From assembly GCA_937959375.1 (NCBI GenBank), contig CALGLS010000028.1:1-15131 (forward strand): a stretch of 15,131 nucleotides of DNA. The letters are read 5' to 3'. A program made the position numbers and the translations under genes. Shown one piece after another: positions 6,448-13,687 of the stretch. This stretch comes from an uncultured Saprospiraceae bacterium (GTDB lineage: Bacteria > Bacteroidota > Bacteroidia > Chitinophagales > Saprospiraceae). The first letter of the stretch is position 1; every line of letters starts with the position of its first letter. A model generated the notes under the pieces. That model had not been told where the DNA came from. It did not search any database and saw nothing but the letters and a program-made list of their open reading frames with translations.

Positions 6448-8577
6448 ATGGGGAAGCAAACTCCTATTACACAATCGTTTAACCTTCCGGATGGCCGGGA
6501 AGTTACGATCGAAACTGGTAAACTAGCAACTCAAGCCCACGGTTCTGTAGTTGTTAAAATGGGCGATACGATGTTATTCGCATCTGTTGTCTCTAGTTAC
6601 GAAGCCCGAGAAGGGCAATCATTTTTTCCACTATCTGTAGATTATCAAGAGAAATTTGCTTCTGCAGGTCGTATTCCAGGTAACTTCTTCCGTCGTGAAT
6701 CAAGGTTATCTGACCCTGAAATTCTAGTCTGCCGTTTGGTTGACCGTGCTATTCGTCCGCTTTTCCCTACTGGGTACATGATGGATACACAGGTAATTAT
6801 CAACCTAATCTCTGCTGACAAAGACGTTATGCCTGATGCTTTAGCTGCACTTGCTGCTTCTGCTGCATTGGCTGTTTCTGACATTCCATTTGCTGGTCCT
6901 ATCTCTGAATGTAGAGTTGCCCGCATCAATGGTGAATTTGTTGTAAACCCAGATCGTACACCATTAGCTGATGCTGATATGGATATCATCGTTGCTGCTA
7001 CTATGGACAACGTAATGATGGTAGAAGGTGAAGCGCACGAATGTTCTGAAAAGGACTTAGTAGAAGCGATCAAGATTGGACATGAAGCAATCAAAGTACA
7101 ATGTCAAGCACAACTTGATTTGGCTCAGAAAGTAGGACCAGACGCAACTGTTAAGCGTGAGTTCTTATTGGAAGAGGTAGACGAAGAGTTGAAAGCACTA
7201 GTTACTGAAATGACAAAAGAAGGTATTCTTAAAGTTTCAAGAGGTGCCCTCGATAAGAAAACCCGTAAGGCTGGTTTCAAAGCAGTTGCTGAAAAGCTTC
7301 AAGCTGACCTAGCTGAAAAATGGGACGAAGAAACATATGCTGAAAAGTCTGGAAAGGCTGGTAAGTACTTAGACAAAATTAAAAAAGAAGTTATCCGTGA
7401 AATGGTACTAAGCGAATCTGTTCGTTTGGATGGCCGTAAGTATGACGAAGTTCGACCAATCTGGTGTGAAGTTTCTTACTTACCTTCCGTTCACGGTTCT
7501 GCTATCTTTAATAGAGGTGAAACGCAAGCACTAACTTCTTGTACTTTAGGTACTAAGTTGGATCAGTTAATGATCGATAGCGCTTTGAATCATCACTTTG
7601 AAGATTTTATCCTGCATTACAACTTCCCTGCACTTTCAGTAGGAGAGACGAAGCCAATGCGTGGACCTGGTCGTCGTGAAGTTGGTCACGCTAACTTAGC
7701 ACAACGTACCATCAAGCAAGTTCTTCCAGATGAGAACTTATATACACTGCGTTTGGTTGCTGATATTATGGAATCAAATGGATCTTCTTCAATGGCTACC
7801 GTTTGTTCGGGATCATTAGCATTGATGGATGCAGGTATCAAAACCAAAGCGCCTGTTTCAGGTATCGCTATGGGGATGATTTCTGATGGTGAACGCTTTG
7901 CCATCCTTTCTGATATCCTTGGTGACGAGGATGCATTAGGAGATATGGATTTCAAATTGACAGGAACACATAAAGGTATCTGTGCTTGTCAGATGGATAT
8001 TAAGATCGAAGGTCTTCCTTACGAAATGTTGGAAAAGGCATTGAATCAAGCAAGAGATGGTCGTATTCACATTTTGAATGAAATGGCGAAGACAATGTCT
8101 GAACCTCGTGAAGATCTTAAGCCACACGCACCACGTATCGTTGAGCTAATCATTGAGAAGAGCTTTATCGGTGCCGTGATCGGACCTGGTGGATCTATCA
8201 TTCAGGAACTACAGGCTAGTACCAACACAGTTATCAACATCAAAGAGGTGGATGATAAAGGTGTGGTTAATATCTCATCTCCTGACAAAGCTTCTATCGA
8301 TGCTGCACTATCTCGTATCAAGGCAATCACTTTTACTCCAGAAGTAGGTGACGAATTTGATGCGAAGGTTGCATCAGTTATGCCATACGGTGTATTTGTT
8401 GACTTTGCAGGAAAGAGTGGTTTGTTGCACGTTTCCGAAATTGCGCATGAGCGCGTAGAACGTGTGGAAGATCACCTGAAGCAAGGAGATAAAGTAAGAG
8501 TGAAGTTGATTGGTATTGATCCTAAGACGGGTAAACTACGTTTATCAAGAAAGGCTTTACTACCAAGAAGTAACTAA
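6448..8577 (+). CDS. pnp: Polyribonucleotide nucleotidyltransferase (PNPase)
   Basis: PNPase degrades RNA from the 3' end by phosphorolysis, releasing NDPs, and can add heteropolymeric tails in reverse. It works as a ring-shaped trimer in the cytosol. The 709-aa protein has the full family layout: a first RNase PH domain (about 10-145, with the FFRRE loop), the all-alpha linker domain (about 150-235), a second RNase PH domain (about 325-545), a KH domain with GPGG at 579-582, and an S1 domain (about 632-704, PYGVFVDF and GLLHVSEI). The catalytic aspartates and lysine equivalent to E. coli D486, D492 and K494 are D495, D501 and K503. Nothing is missing, so it should be fully active. The ATG at 6448 gives the standard N-terminus; ATG 6443 is out of frame. 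It is preceded by a structured leader and followed by a strong terminator. Confidence 0.98.
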   Translation: MGKQTPITQSFNLPDGREVTIETGKLATQAHGSVVVKMGDTMLFASVVSSYEAREGQSFFPLSVDYQEKFASAGRIPGNFFRRESRLSDPEILVCRLVDRAIRPLFPTGYMMDTQVIINLISADKDVMPDALAALAASAALAVSDIPFAGPISECRVARINGEFVVNPDRTPLADADMDIIVAATMDNVMMVEGEAHECSEKDLVEAIKIGHEAIKVQCQAQLDLAQKVGPDATVKREFLLEEVDEELKALVTEMTKEGILKVSRGALDKKTRKAGFKAVAEKLQADLAEKWDEETYAEKSGKAGKYLDKIKKEVIREMVLSESVRLDGRKYDEVRPIWCEVSYLPSVHGSAIFNRGETQALTSCTLGTKLDQLMIDSALNHHFEDFILHYNFPALSVGETKPMRGPGRREVGHANLAQRTIKQVLPDENLYTLRLVADIMESNGSSSMATVCSGSLALMDAGIKTKAPVSGIAMGMISDGERFAILSDILGDEDALGDMDFKLTGTHKGICACQMDIKIEGLPYEMLEKALNQARDGRIHILNEMAKTMSEPREDLKPHAPRIVELIIEKSFIGAVIGPGGSIIQELQASTNTVINIKEVDDKGVVNISSPDKASIDAALSRIKAITFTPEVGDEFDAKVASVMPYGVFVDFAGKSGLLHVSEIAHERVERVEDHLKQGDKVRVKLIGIDPKTGKLRLSRKALLPRSN

Positions 8578-8630
8578 TCACTTTTTAAAGACGAATTTTA
8601 GCAGTTTATTAGCTGCTTAATCGATATCAA

Positions 8631-8669
8631 AATCCGGTTCAGGTTTTCCTGAATCGGATTTTTTATTTT
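8631..8669 (+). terminator. Rho-independent terminator of pnp
   Basis: A 13-bp stem, AATCCGGTTCAGG (8631-8643) with CCTGAATCGGATT (8648-8660), has one G-T wobble and a TTTT loop. It is followed by TTTTATTTT. A small extra stem (AGCAG 8600-8604, CTGCT 8613-8617) lies just upstream. It separates pnp from rpoD transcription. Confidence 0.92.
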
Positions 8670-9180
8670 GCAAAAGCCGCTCCTTACAAGAATTGAATAT
8701 TTCGAATATGTTATTTTAAGTAACTGATTAAAAATAATCTCGAAAATAGGTTATTAATTATTTTGAGCATTTACTTATAACAAATTATCTTATGAAATTT
8801 CTCGAAAATCAGCCTATTCCCAAATTATATTCACCTTTTTTGAACTCATTTCATAAAAGAAGCATTTATTTCACTTTTTGGAAACTTTTTTGCTGTTAGA
8901 CTTGTATCCTATATAGAAACAACGCAATTAGTCGTTTTTTTGTAAAAAGTCAAGTTTTATCAAAAATTTGTAGCAACTTTATAGAAAAAAAAACGTCTTA
9001 TATATAGGAGTGAGTTTTATCACTTCCCCCGAGTTTAAAAAAGCAACAATAAATATTATTCCTCTTTGAGAAACTAGTGTTACGATTGAGTAGCATTAAA
9101 AGCCGTCAGACGAAACGGTCTTTTTTTGCAAAACATCAAATCACTAATTAACCTAAGAACCACAATTATAACTTCAGAGC
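8670..9180 (+). other. Long AT-rich non-coding region upstream of rpoD
   Basis: There is no supported ORF in these 511 bp, which are very AT-rich with many A and T runs. The nearest promoter match is TAGACTTG (8897-8904, one mismatch to TAnnTTTG), without a well-placed TTG. A 7-bp stem with one wobble forms between 9007-9013 and 9020-9026. A terminator-like hairpin lies at 9099-9127. The region probably holds the rpoD promoter or promoters and a long structured leader. It could also encode a small RNA ending at that hairpin. Confidence 0.5.
9099..9127 (+). terminator. Terminator-like hairpin in the rpoD leader
   Basis: AAAG-CCGT (9099-9106) pairs with ACGG-CTTT (9115-9123) with one bulged T, followed by Ts to 9127. 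An alternative stem, AGAC (9108-9111) with GTCT (9118-9121), would exclude it. It lies 53 bp before the rpoD start with no gene directly upstream. That placement suits either an attenuator or the end of a short RNA. The stem is weak (four GC-rich pairs). Confidence 0.45.
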
Positions 9181-10047
9181 ATGCGGCAACTTAAAATAAC
9201 CAATAAAATTACAGCTAGAGAGAGTCTAGCCCTTGACAAATATCTTAACGATATCGGAAAAATCTCATTGCTTACAGCTGAGGAAGAGGCAGAGTGCGCA
9301 CGAGAAATTCGTGCTGGTAACAATGATGCATTGGATAAACTGACCAGGGCGAACCTAAGGTTTGTTGTTTCTGTTGCAAAACAATATCAAAACCAAGGCC
9401 TTTCTTTGAGTGATTTGATCAATGAAGGTAACGTGGGCTTGATGAAAGCTGGTCGTCGTTTTGATGAAACCAAAGGATTTAAATTTATCTCTTACGCAGT
9501 ATGGTGGATTCGTCAATCTATCTTACAAGCAATCGTTGAATATTCTCGTATCGTTCGTCTTCCTCTCAATAAAGTTGGATCATACAATAAGGTGAACGAA
9601 GCTTTTTTAAACTTTGTTCAAGAGTTTGAAAGAGAACCAACCCACGAAGAATTGGCTGAGATTCTCGAAATGCGTCCAAAAGAAATTAGCAATATGCTAA
9701 AAGGAAACGGACGTCACTTGTCATTCGACGCACCTATTAGTGGTGAAGAAGGAGATTCTACCATGTTGGATGTTGTTTCTGGTGATATTACTGAAAGCCC
9801 TGACAACTCTTTGATGGAGCAATCCCTTAAAGAAGAAGTTCAGCAAGGTTTATCAATCCTTTCACCCAGAGAAGTAGAAGTACTTTCCTCTTACTATGGT
9901 TTGAATAACTATAAATCATTGACACTAGAAGAAATCGGAGATCTATATGGTTTGACCAGAGAGCGTGTTCGCCAAATTAAAGAACGTGCTATCCGCCGAC
10001 TTCGAAAATCATACAACAGAAATAATCTAAAGTCTTACCTAGGTTAA
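9181..10047 (+). CDS. rpoD: Primary RNA polymerase sigma factor (Bacteroidota RpoD/SigA)
   Basis: This is the housekeeping sigma subunit that directs RNA polymerase to TTG/TAnnTTTG promoters. At 288 aa it is the short form typical of Bacteroidota, which lacks region 1.1 and the non-conserved insert of E. coli sigma-70. The order is region 1.2 (about 14-50, SLALDKYLNDIGK), region 2 (about 55-127, including NLRFVVSVAKQY, DLINEGNVGL and the YAVWWIRQ stretch at 105-112), region 3 (about 136-205) and region 4 (about 222-276) with a helix-turn-helix at about 248-272. The N-terminal MRQLKIT is characteristic and supports the ATG at 9181. In region 2.4, Y121 stands in EYSRIVRLP where I remember Q in most relatives. 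A perfect terminator follows the stop. The rpsO-pnp-rpoD order is, as I recall, shared with other Bacteroidota. Confidence 0.96.
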   Translation: MRQLKITNKITARESLALDKYLNDIGKISLLTAEEEAECAREIRAGNNDALDKLTRANLRFVVSVAKQYQNQGLSLSDLINEGNVGLMKAGRRFDETKGFKFISYAVWWIRQSILQAIVEYSRIVRLPLNKVGSYNKVNEAFLNFVQEFEREPTHEELAEILEMRPKEISNMLKGNGRHLSFDAPISGEEGDSTMLDVVSGDITESPDNSLMEQSLKEEVQQGLSILSPREVEVLSSYYGLNNYKSLTLEEIGDLYGLTRERVRQIKERAIRRLRKSYNRNNLKSYLG

Positions 10048-10101
10048 TTAAAAAATTGACAAAAAGTAAGTACAATTAAACAGGTTTTACGATAAAGAAA
10101 T

Positions 10102-10136
10102 AAAATCCATCTCGATGCAAGTCGAGATGGATTTTT
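10102..10136 (+). terminator. Strong rho-independent terminator after rpoD
   Basis: A 14-bp perfect stem, AAAATCCATCTCGA (10102-10115) with TCGAGATGGATTTT (10122-10135), has a 6-nt loop (TGCAAG) and a short T-run. The A-run on the left could let it work from the other direction too, but there is no convergent gene. Confidence 0.95.
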
Positions 10137-10137
10137 G

Positions 10138-10171
10138 TATTTTGCGATACCAAAGAACCCCAAAAGGGTTC
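10138..10171 (+). promoter_or_regulatory. Weak promoter-like box and leader hairpin before the SH3 lipoprotein gene
   Basis: TATTTTG (10138-10144) is one base short of TAnnTTTG and sits directly after the rpoD terminator. It is followed by a 6-bp hairpin, GAACCC (10155-10160) with GGGTTC (10166-10171). Because the terminator is strong, the genes to the right need a promoter in this interval, and this is the best candidate I see. Confidence 0.3.
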
Positions 10172-10213
10172 CCCATAAATAACCTGGGCCACAACCCCAA
10201 GAAAAAAAACACC

Positions 10214-11335
10214 ATGAAAAAGTTCATCCTGCTAATCCCAATCCTCCTAGTCCTACTATCTGCCTGCAAAAATGAAAGTCAACCAATACAAGAATCCTCA
10301 ACAAAGCAAAATCAAGCGCCTGAAACACCCGCCCAAACTACTACGTCTACCAAACTAACAGTCAACATAGACAATCTAAGACTAAGGTCAACTGCTGGCG
10401 AAGACGGTGATGAAATAGCTCGCTTATCAAAAGGGACAAAAGTCTACGATCAAGGAGAAATCAGTGATTTTACAACCAAAGTAAAACTAAGAGGAATCCA
10501 ATTCGACGAACCTTGGGTGAAAGTAAAAACAGACAAAGGCGTAGAGGGCTGGCTCTATGCCGGAGGTCTAGAATTCGACATGGAGAATACGAGCCAACTC
10601 TCCGAAATACTATTGGCCAAGCGCCTTCAAAATATGTTCGGAAAAGATATTGCACGCTATATAAAGACCTATCGAACGAAATACAAAGAAGCAAAAACCA
10701 GTGCTGAATTTGCCAAAGTATATGGTAACGGACTCGGTATACGCGATACGATGGTTGCGCTAATGCAAAAGGATATCGGTATCGTTGATTATGAAAAACT
10801 AGCAGATTTAAATTGGTTAGAACAAACCATGCCTGGATATATCGTTCAGTTGGCAGCAGAAGGAACGGTCTATTACCTTTTCAATGACTACGCCCAATTC
10901 AATGACAAAGCAAAACAGACCCAAGGAAATGAAGACGATGTAATGGCTGATTTACTACTAAGCTTGTTTGCAATGGATAGCGTTGAGCATTTCTTTCCTT
11001 CTTGGTTTATGCAAACCTGGGATTATGGAGGTTCCTCTCTTTTAGGGAAAGGCATTCATTTTAAGCTACTTCAAAAAATGGATGAAGTAAGCAAAACTAA
11101 TCTCTTTCAAAAAGAGACTAATGACCTAAGAGACCGTCTAATAAATGACATCACTGGTCCGAATGTCGAGTATTGGGAGTCTCAAAAGCAGATACTCGAC
11201 GAATTGGATAAGATACTCGATCAAGGTTTTCAACATTTGACCAAAGAAGACGTTATTGCTTTAGAGAAAAGAAGGAAAGAGTTTAAAAATCTCAAAGCCA
11301 GTAAAATAAAAGTAAATCAACGGTCTGGTCAATAA
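10214..11335 (+). CDS. SH3-domain lipoprotein, otherwise uncharacterised
   Basis: A 373-aa predicted lipoprotein. The signal peptide KKFILLIPILLVLLSA ends in a lipobox with the acylated cysteine at C18, followed by a Gln/Thr/Pro-rich linker (about 20-46). A bacterial SH3-like domain lies at about 47-120 (LRLRS 55-59, GTKV, WVKVKT 101-106, EGWLYAGGL 111-119). Such domains often bind peptidoglycan or cell-wall peptides. Residues 125-373 are mostly helical, rich in Lys, Asp and Gln, and match no family I know. The ATG at 10214 is chosen because it creates the lipoprotein signal; an in-frame upstream ATG at 10115 lies inside the rpoD terminator loop and is rejected. The next gene begins 44 bp later without a terminator, so the two are probably co-transcribed. 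A periplasmic or outer-membrane sensing or wall-binding role is inference. Confidence 0.85.
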   Translation: MKKFILLIPILLVLLSACKNESQPIQESSTKQNQAPETPAQTTTSTKLTVNIDNLRLRSTAGEDGDEIARLSKGTKVYDQGEISDFTTKVKLRGIQFDEPWVKVKTDKGVEGWLYAGGLEFDMENTSQLSEILLAKRLQNMFGKDIARYIKTYRTKYKEAKTSAEFAKVYGNGLGIRDTMVALMQKDIGIVDYEKLADLNWLEQTMPGYIVQLAAEGTVYYLFNDYAQFNDKAKQTQGNEDDVMADLLLSLFAMDSVEHFFPSWFMQTWDYGGSSLLGKGIHFKLLQKMDEVSKTNLFQKETNDLRDRLINDITGPNVEYWESQKQILDELDKILDQGFQHLTKEDVIALEKRRKEFKNLKASKIKVNQRSGQ

Positions 11336-11379
11336 GTAGTTTGACCTAATTATCACAAAAGAAATTAAAAAATTCATAG

Positions 11380-12075
11380 ATGAAATTTTTCGTACTTCTG
11401 TTAACTATCGTCATCATCATTGCCTGTGTACTTGCCTTTGCTGCATTATACTTTGCCATGATTAATTTTACACCGGGCCCATCACGCATCAAGGCAGATG
11501 TTAAAAAAATGATGGATAGCATTGACGGATATACCAAAGATCTAGTCCCAATTCACAAAAAAGAATTTGAGTTGCTTTCTCATAATCAGGTCAATAACTC
11601 AGTGATAAATACAGTAACGGTTTCTGCTAAAGGCATCCTTACTTCTATCTATGACGAGCCAATGGTAGCCTATGCTTACAAGAAATATCTTGGGGCAAAA
11701 GAGAACTCCATCCTTTATGCGCGTACCGCTAACCAGGAATTGGTTTACCGAACTAAAAACGGTAAGACTAAGGTAACCTTCAACAATCAAGCACTTGGTG
11801 AAATAAGAGCAGATGGAGTGCTTTATAATGCAGGCACCAAAAAGCCAATGGCGACCATAGGTGAACTTAAAGGAGAACACCGTCGAGTAACCGTAAAAGA
11901 CCACGAAGTCGCAAGATATAAAGTAAATGATAAGGATGCTCCAATCAATAGTCGAGCGCTTGAATTTGTCTCAGACATGGAAGTAGAGGAAGAGATGGTT
12001 TTGTTAACCTTAGTCGTGAATGAACTGGTTCGTGAGGATCTTCCTTTAAAAGTAAAGAAGGTAAAAGTTGTCTAG
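11380..12075 (+). CDS. Membrane-anchored protein of unknown function
   Basis: A 231-aa protein with one strongly hydrophobic N-terminal helix (about residues 2-28, FFVLLLTIVIIIA and on). It has no lipobox or clear cleavage site, so it is probably an inner-membrane anchor with the rest in the periplasm. The soluble part starts with a helical, charged stretch (about 35-70) and continues as a likely beta-rich domain with alternating residues (for example KTKVTFNN, LGEIRADGVLY). I recognise no domain or catalytic motif. Only 44 bp separate it from the SH3 lipoprotein gene and no terminator lies between, which suggests an operon. A 7-bp inverted repeat (12065-12071 with 12083-12089) spans the stop codon but has no T-run. 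Confidence 0.75.
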   Translation: MKFFVLLLTIVIIIACVLAFAALYFAMINFTPGPSRIKADVKKMMDSIDGYTKDLVPIHKKEFELLSHNQVNNSVINTVTVSAKGILTSIYDEPMVAYAYKKYLGAKENSILYARTANQELVYRTKNGKTKVTFNNQALGEIRADGVLYNAGTKKPMATIGELKGEHRRVTVKDHEVARYKVNDKDAPINSRALEFVSDMEVEEEMVLLTLVVNELVREDLPLKVKKVKVV

Positions 12076-12198
12076 TTTTCAAACAACTTAAATACGATAA
12101 CATTTCCTTAAGTTACTTATGCTCAACTCATTCGTTTAAATCAGTAGAGATCGGAACGAGGTGCAAGATAATTCCACTTATTTTATAAATTTTTAAGA

Positions 12199-12639
12199 AT
12201 GAAAAATCTATTCTGTCTATTATTACTAGCAACACTTTCTTTCTCTAGCGTACAGGCGCAAGATTCGGATGCTAAAGACCTTCAAAAAAATATGGAAGGT
12301 ATGGAGCAAGAATTATCAAAGGTTTTTTCTGAATTAGGAAAACTTTTTTCCGATTCACCACTAACAAAAGATTCTAGCTTAACTAAGCTTTTCGCATTTC
12401 CATTAGAAGACATGGATACAAAATTTGGGCAAATCAGCCCAGATAGCATGATGATGGGAGATATGTTTAATATGCTTGAGCAGCAAATGCGTCAGTTTTC
12501 CCAACAAGACTTCTCTGAGTTGGATAGCCTCTTCAGAAACTTTGGTGAGCAACTACAATTGATGCCATTACCAAACCTTGGCGATGGAAACTCTAGCCCA
12601 AGAGAAAAGAAGAAAAAGAAGAAAACTTCAAGGATCTAA
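12199..12639 (+). CDS. Small exported protein, Met/Gln-rich with polylysine tail
   Basis: A 146-aa protein with a clear Sec signal peptide (residues 1-20, cleavage likely after VQA). The mature part is predicted helical with heptad-like spacing (LQKNMEGMEQELSKVFSELG, about 29-48) and a Met/Gln/Phe-rich middle (about 84-120: MMMGDMFNMLEQQMRQF). The tail has six lysines in a row (REKKKKKKTSR). I know no family for it. The periplasm or cell surface is its likely location, and the helices suggest an oligomeric or chaperone-like protein, but that is speculation. It lies 123 bp after the preceding gene and is followed 70 bp later by a good terminator, so it closes this transcription unit or forms its own. 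I see no TAnnTTTG box before it. Confidence 0.7.
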   Translation: MKNLFCLLLLATLSFSSVQAQDSDAKDLQKNMEGMEQELSKVFSELGKLFSDSPLTKDSSLTKLFAFPLEDMDTKFGQISPDSMMMGDMFNMLEQQMRQFSQQDFSELDSLFRNFGEQLQLMPLPNLGDGNSSPREKKKKKKTSRI

Positions 12640-12708
12640 ACAATTGATCACTTACTTATACTTATACTATTACTATACTAATTCTATAAATCCAAAAACA
12701 GATTCATC

Positions 12709-12742
12709 CCGAAGTTGCCAAAAGGTAGCTTCGGTTTTTTTT
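12709..12742 (+). terminator. Rho-independent terminator
   Basis: CCGAAGTTGCC (12709-12719) pairs with GGTAGCTTCGG (12724-12734) over 11 bp with two G-T wobbles. It has an AAAA loop and eight Ts. It ends the transcript of the small exported protein gene. Confidence 0.92.
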
Positions 12743-13152
12743 ATTCAAAAACGAAAATAAAGCGAATCCAAACGATGTGTGACCAGGTCTAACCAAAGAG
12801 AACAGGTGCCATGACGAATACAAAAGTGATAGCTGGAGCACTAAAACCGAGTGTATCCATTTATTTTTACCTTATCCAGTGAAAAAATCCTCTCTAATCT
12901 GCTGAATCCTTTAATACTATCTCCCATTATTCATAGATATGCCCTTCTCCAGCTAAAAACAAACTACATTTCCCTTGCCTATACCAACTGAATTTGTATT
13001 TTTGTCCATTCAGTGAACAACGAGTGTAATTAAATGTTTTGTATTTAAGAAACTTGATGTCACCTTGGTCGTCTCTTTAAAAAGTAACTACAGGTACAAA
13101 ATACCCGTAACATTAGAATTAGTAGCTTAAAACGTCCAAAAAATACAGCAAT
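12743..13152. other. Non-coding region before the Nudix-like gene
   Basis: I see no gene of normal size here. The region contains a 9-bp inverted repeat, TAGCTGGAG (12830-12838) with CTCCAGCTA (12947-12955), a tiny hydrophobic ORF on the minus strand (12789-12860, too short to call), and the promoter at 12975-13004. The remainder is AT-rich with nothing I recognise. Confidence 0.5.
12975..13004 (+). promoter_or_regulatory. Promoter for the Nudix-like gene
   Basis: TTG (12975-12977), a 19-bp spacer and TATTTTTG (12997-13004) fit the Bacteroidota primary-sigma consensus in both boxes and in spacing. It is the best two-box promoter in the window. The leader to the ATG at 13153 would be about 140 nt, and purC may be read from here as well. 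Confidence 0.6.
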
Positions 13153-13575
13153 ATGAGTGTATTAGATCATGCAAGAGTATGTATTTACAGAATAAATCAG
13201 AAAGGTCTCGAAATCTTTTTGGTAAATACAGGAGCAGAAGAATGGCAAATTCCTAAGGGAACTCTAAAAACTTCAACGCCACCACTAGCCAACGAAGGCG
13301 AAATGATAGAACTAGAACCGATCAGCAAAGACGGTGTTTCGAATAAAGTCCTAGCCATTGAAGGCGACTGGCACGAGATTCCTTCTATCCGAGCAATGAT
13401 CAAAGACGATGTTAGAATCGTTGCTAGCCACGTCATCCAAAAACTTCCAGAAATAGAAAAAGGAGCTTACTACACAGTAAAAGAAGCTTTCAAAAAAGTA
13501 TTACCTGAAGAATATGCATCTCTCAAAGAATTGAAAGACATTCTTATTGACCGAAATCAGGCAAAGTATATTTAA
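13153..13575 (+). CDS. Nudix-fold-like protein lacking the Nudix box
   Basis: A 140-aa cytosolic protein. Its start looks like a Nudix hydrolase: a hydrophobic strand (ARVCIYRI, 7-14), a second strand (LEIFLVN, 19-25) and WQIPKG (31-36), the motif that normally precedes the catalytic helix. The Nudix box itself (G-x5-E-x7-REUXEE-x-GU) is absent. Where it should follow there is a Thr/Pro-rich stretch, then acidic segments and GDWHEIPSIRAM (about 72-83). The C-terminal half is helical. The metal-binding glutamates are missing, so pyrophosphohydrolase activity is unlikely. A binding or regulatory role, or a different family altogether, is possible. It sits 112 bp before purC in the same direction, separated by a strong inverted repeat. 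Confidence 0.7.
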   Translation: MSVLDHARVCIYRINQKGLEIFLVNTGAEEWQIPKGTLKTSTPPLANEGEMIELEPISKDGVSNKVLAIEGDWHEIPSIRAMIKDDVRIVASHVIQKLPEIEKGAYYTVKEAFKKVLPEEYASLKELKDILIDRNQAKYI

Positions 13576-13590
13576 TTGAGTCGGAAGACC

Positions 13591-13674
13591 AAAGACCGAA
13601 GACCGAAGTTTTCCTCTTTCGTAAATTCACGTTAGCCTGAAACTTCCGACTTCGGTCTTCAGTCTTCGGTCTTT
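13591..13674. repeat. Inverted repeat of GAAGACC-type heptamers between the Nudix-like gene and purC
   Basis: The left arm 13591-13608 (AAAGACCGAAGACCGAAG) pairs with 13657-13674 over 18 bp with a single C-A mismatch. Each arm is made of 7-bp units (AAGACCG on the left, CGGTCTT on the right), and partial extra units flank both arms. The loop is 48 nt. The right arm ends 13 bp before the purC ATG, so it either ends the upstream transcript or folds in the purC leader. No T-run follows. This family is unrelated in sequence to the multi-hairpin elements at 5513 and 14645. Confidence 0.8.
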
Positions 13675-13687
13675 GCAACTAACAACC

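Noticed and set aside
6645..7094. 149-codon minus-strand open frame inside pnp
   Set aside because: It is antisense to well-conserved pnp sequence, with Ser/Ala-rich composition expected from a shadow frame.
10115..10213. N-terminal extension of the SH3 lipoprotein from an upstream in-frame ATG
   Set aside because: The extension reads through the loop and right arm of the rpoD terminator and would bury the lipoprotein signal peptide. The ATG at 10214 gives a perfect signal and lipobox.
12578..12760. 60-codon plus-strand open frame overlapping the end of the small exported protein gene
   Set aside because: It extends through the terminator at 12709-12742 and has no family resemblance.
13673..13687. 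Alternative TTG start of purC
   Set aside because: It adds five residues, overlaps the arm of the inverted repeat, and has an ATG 15 bp later that fits homologues.
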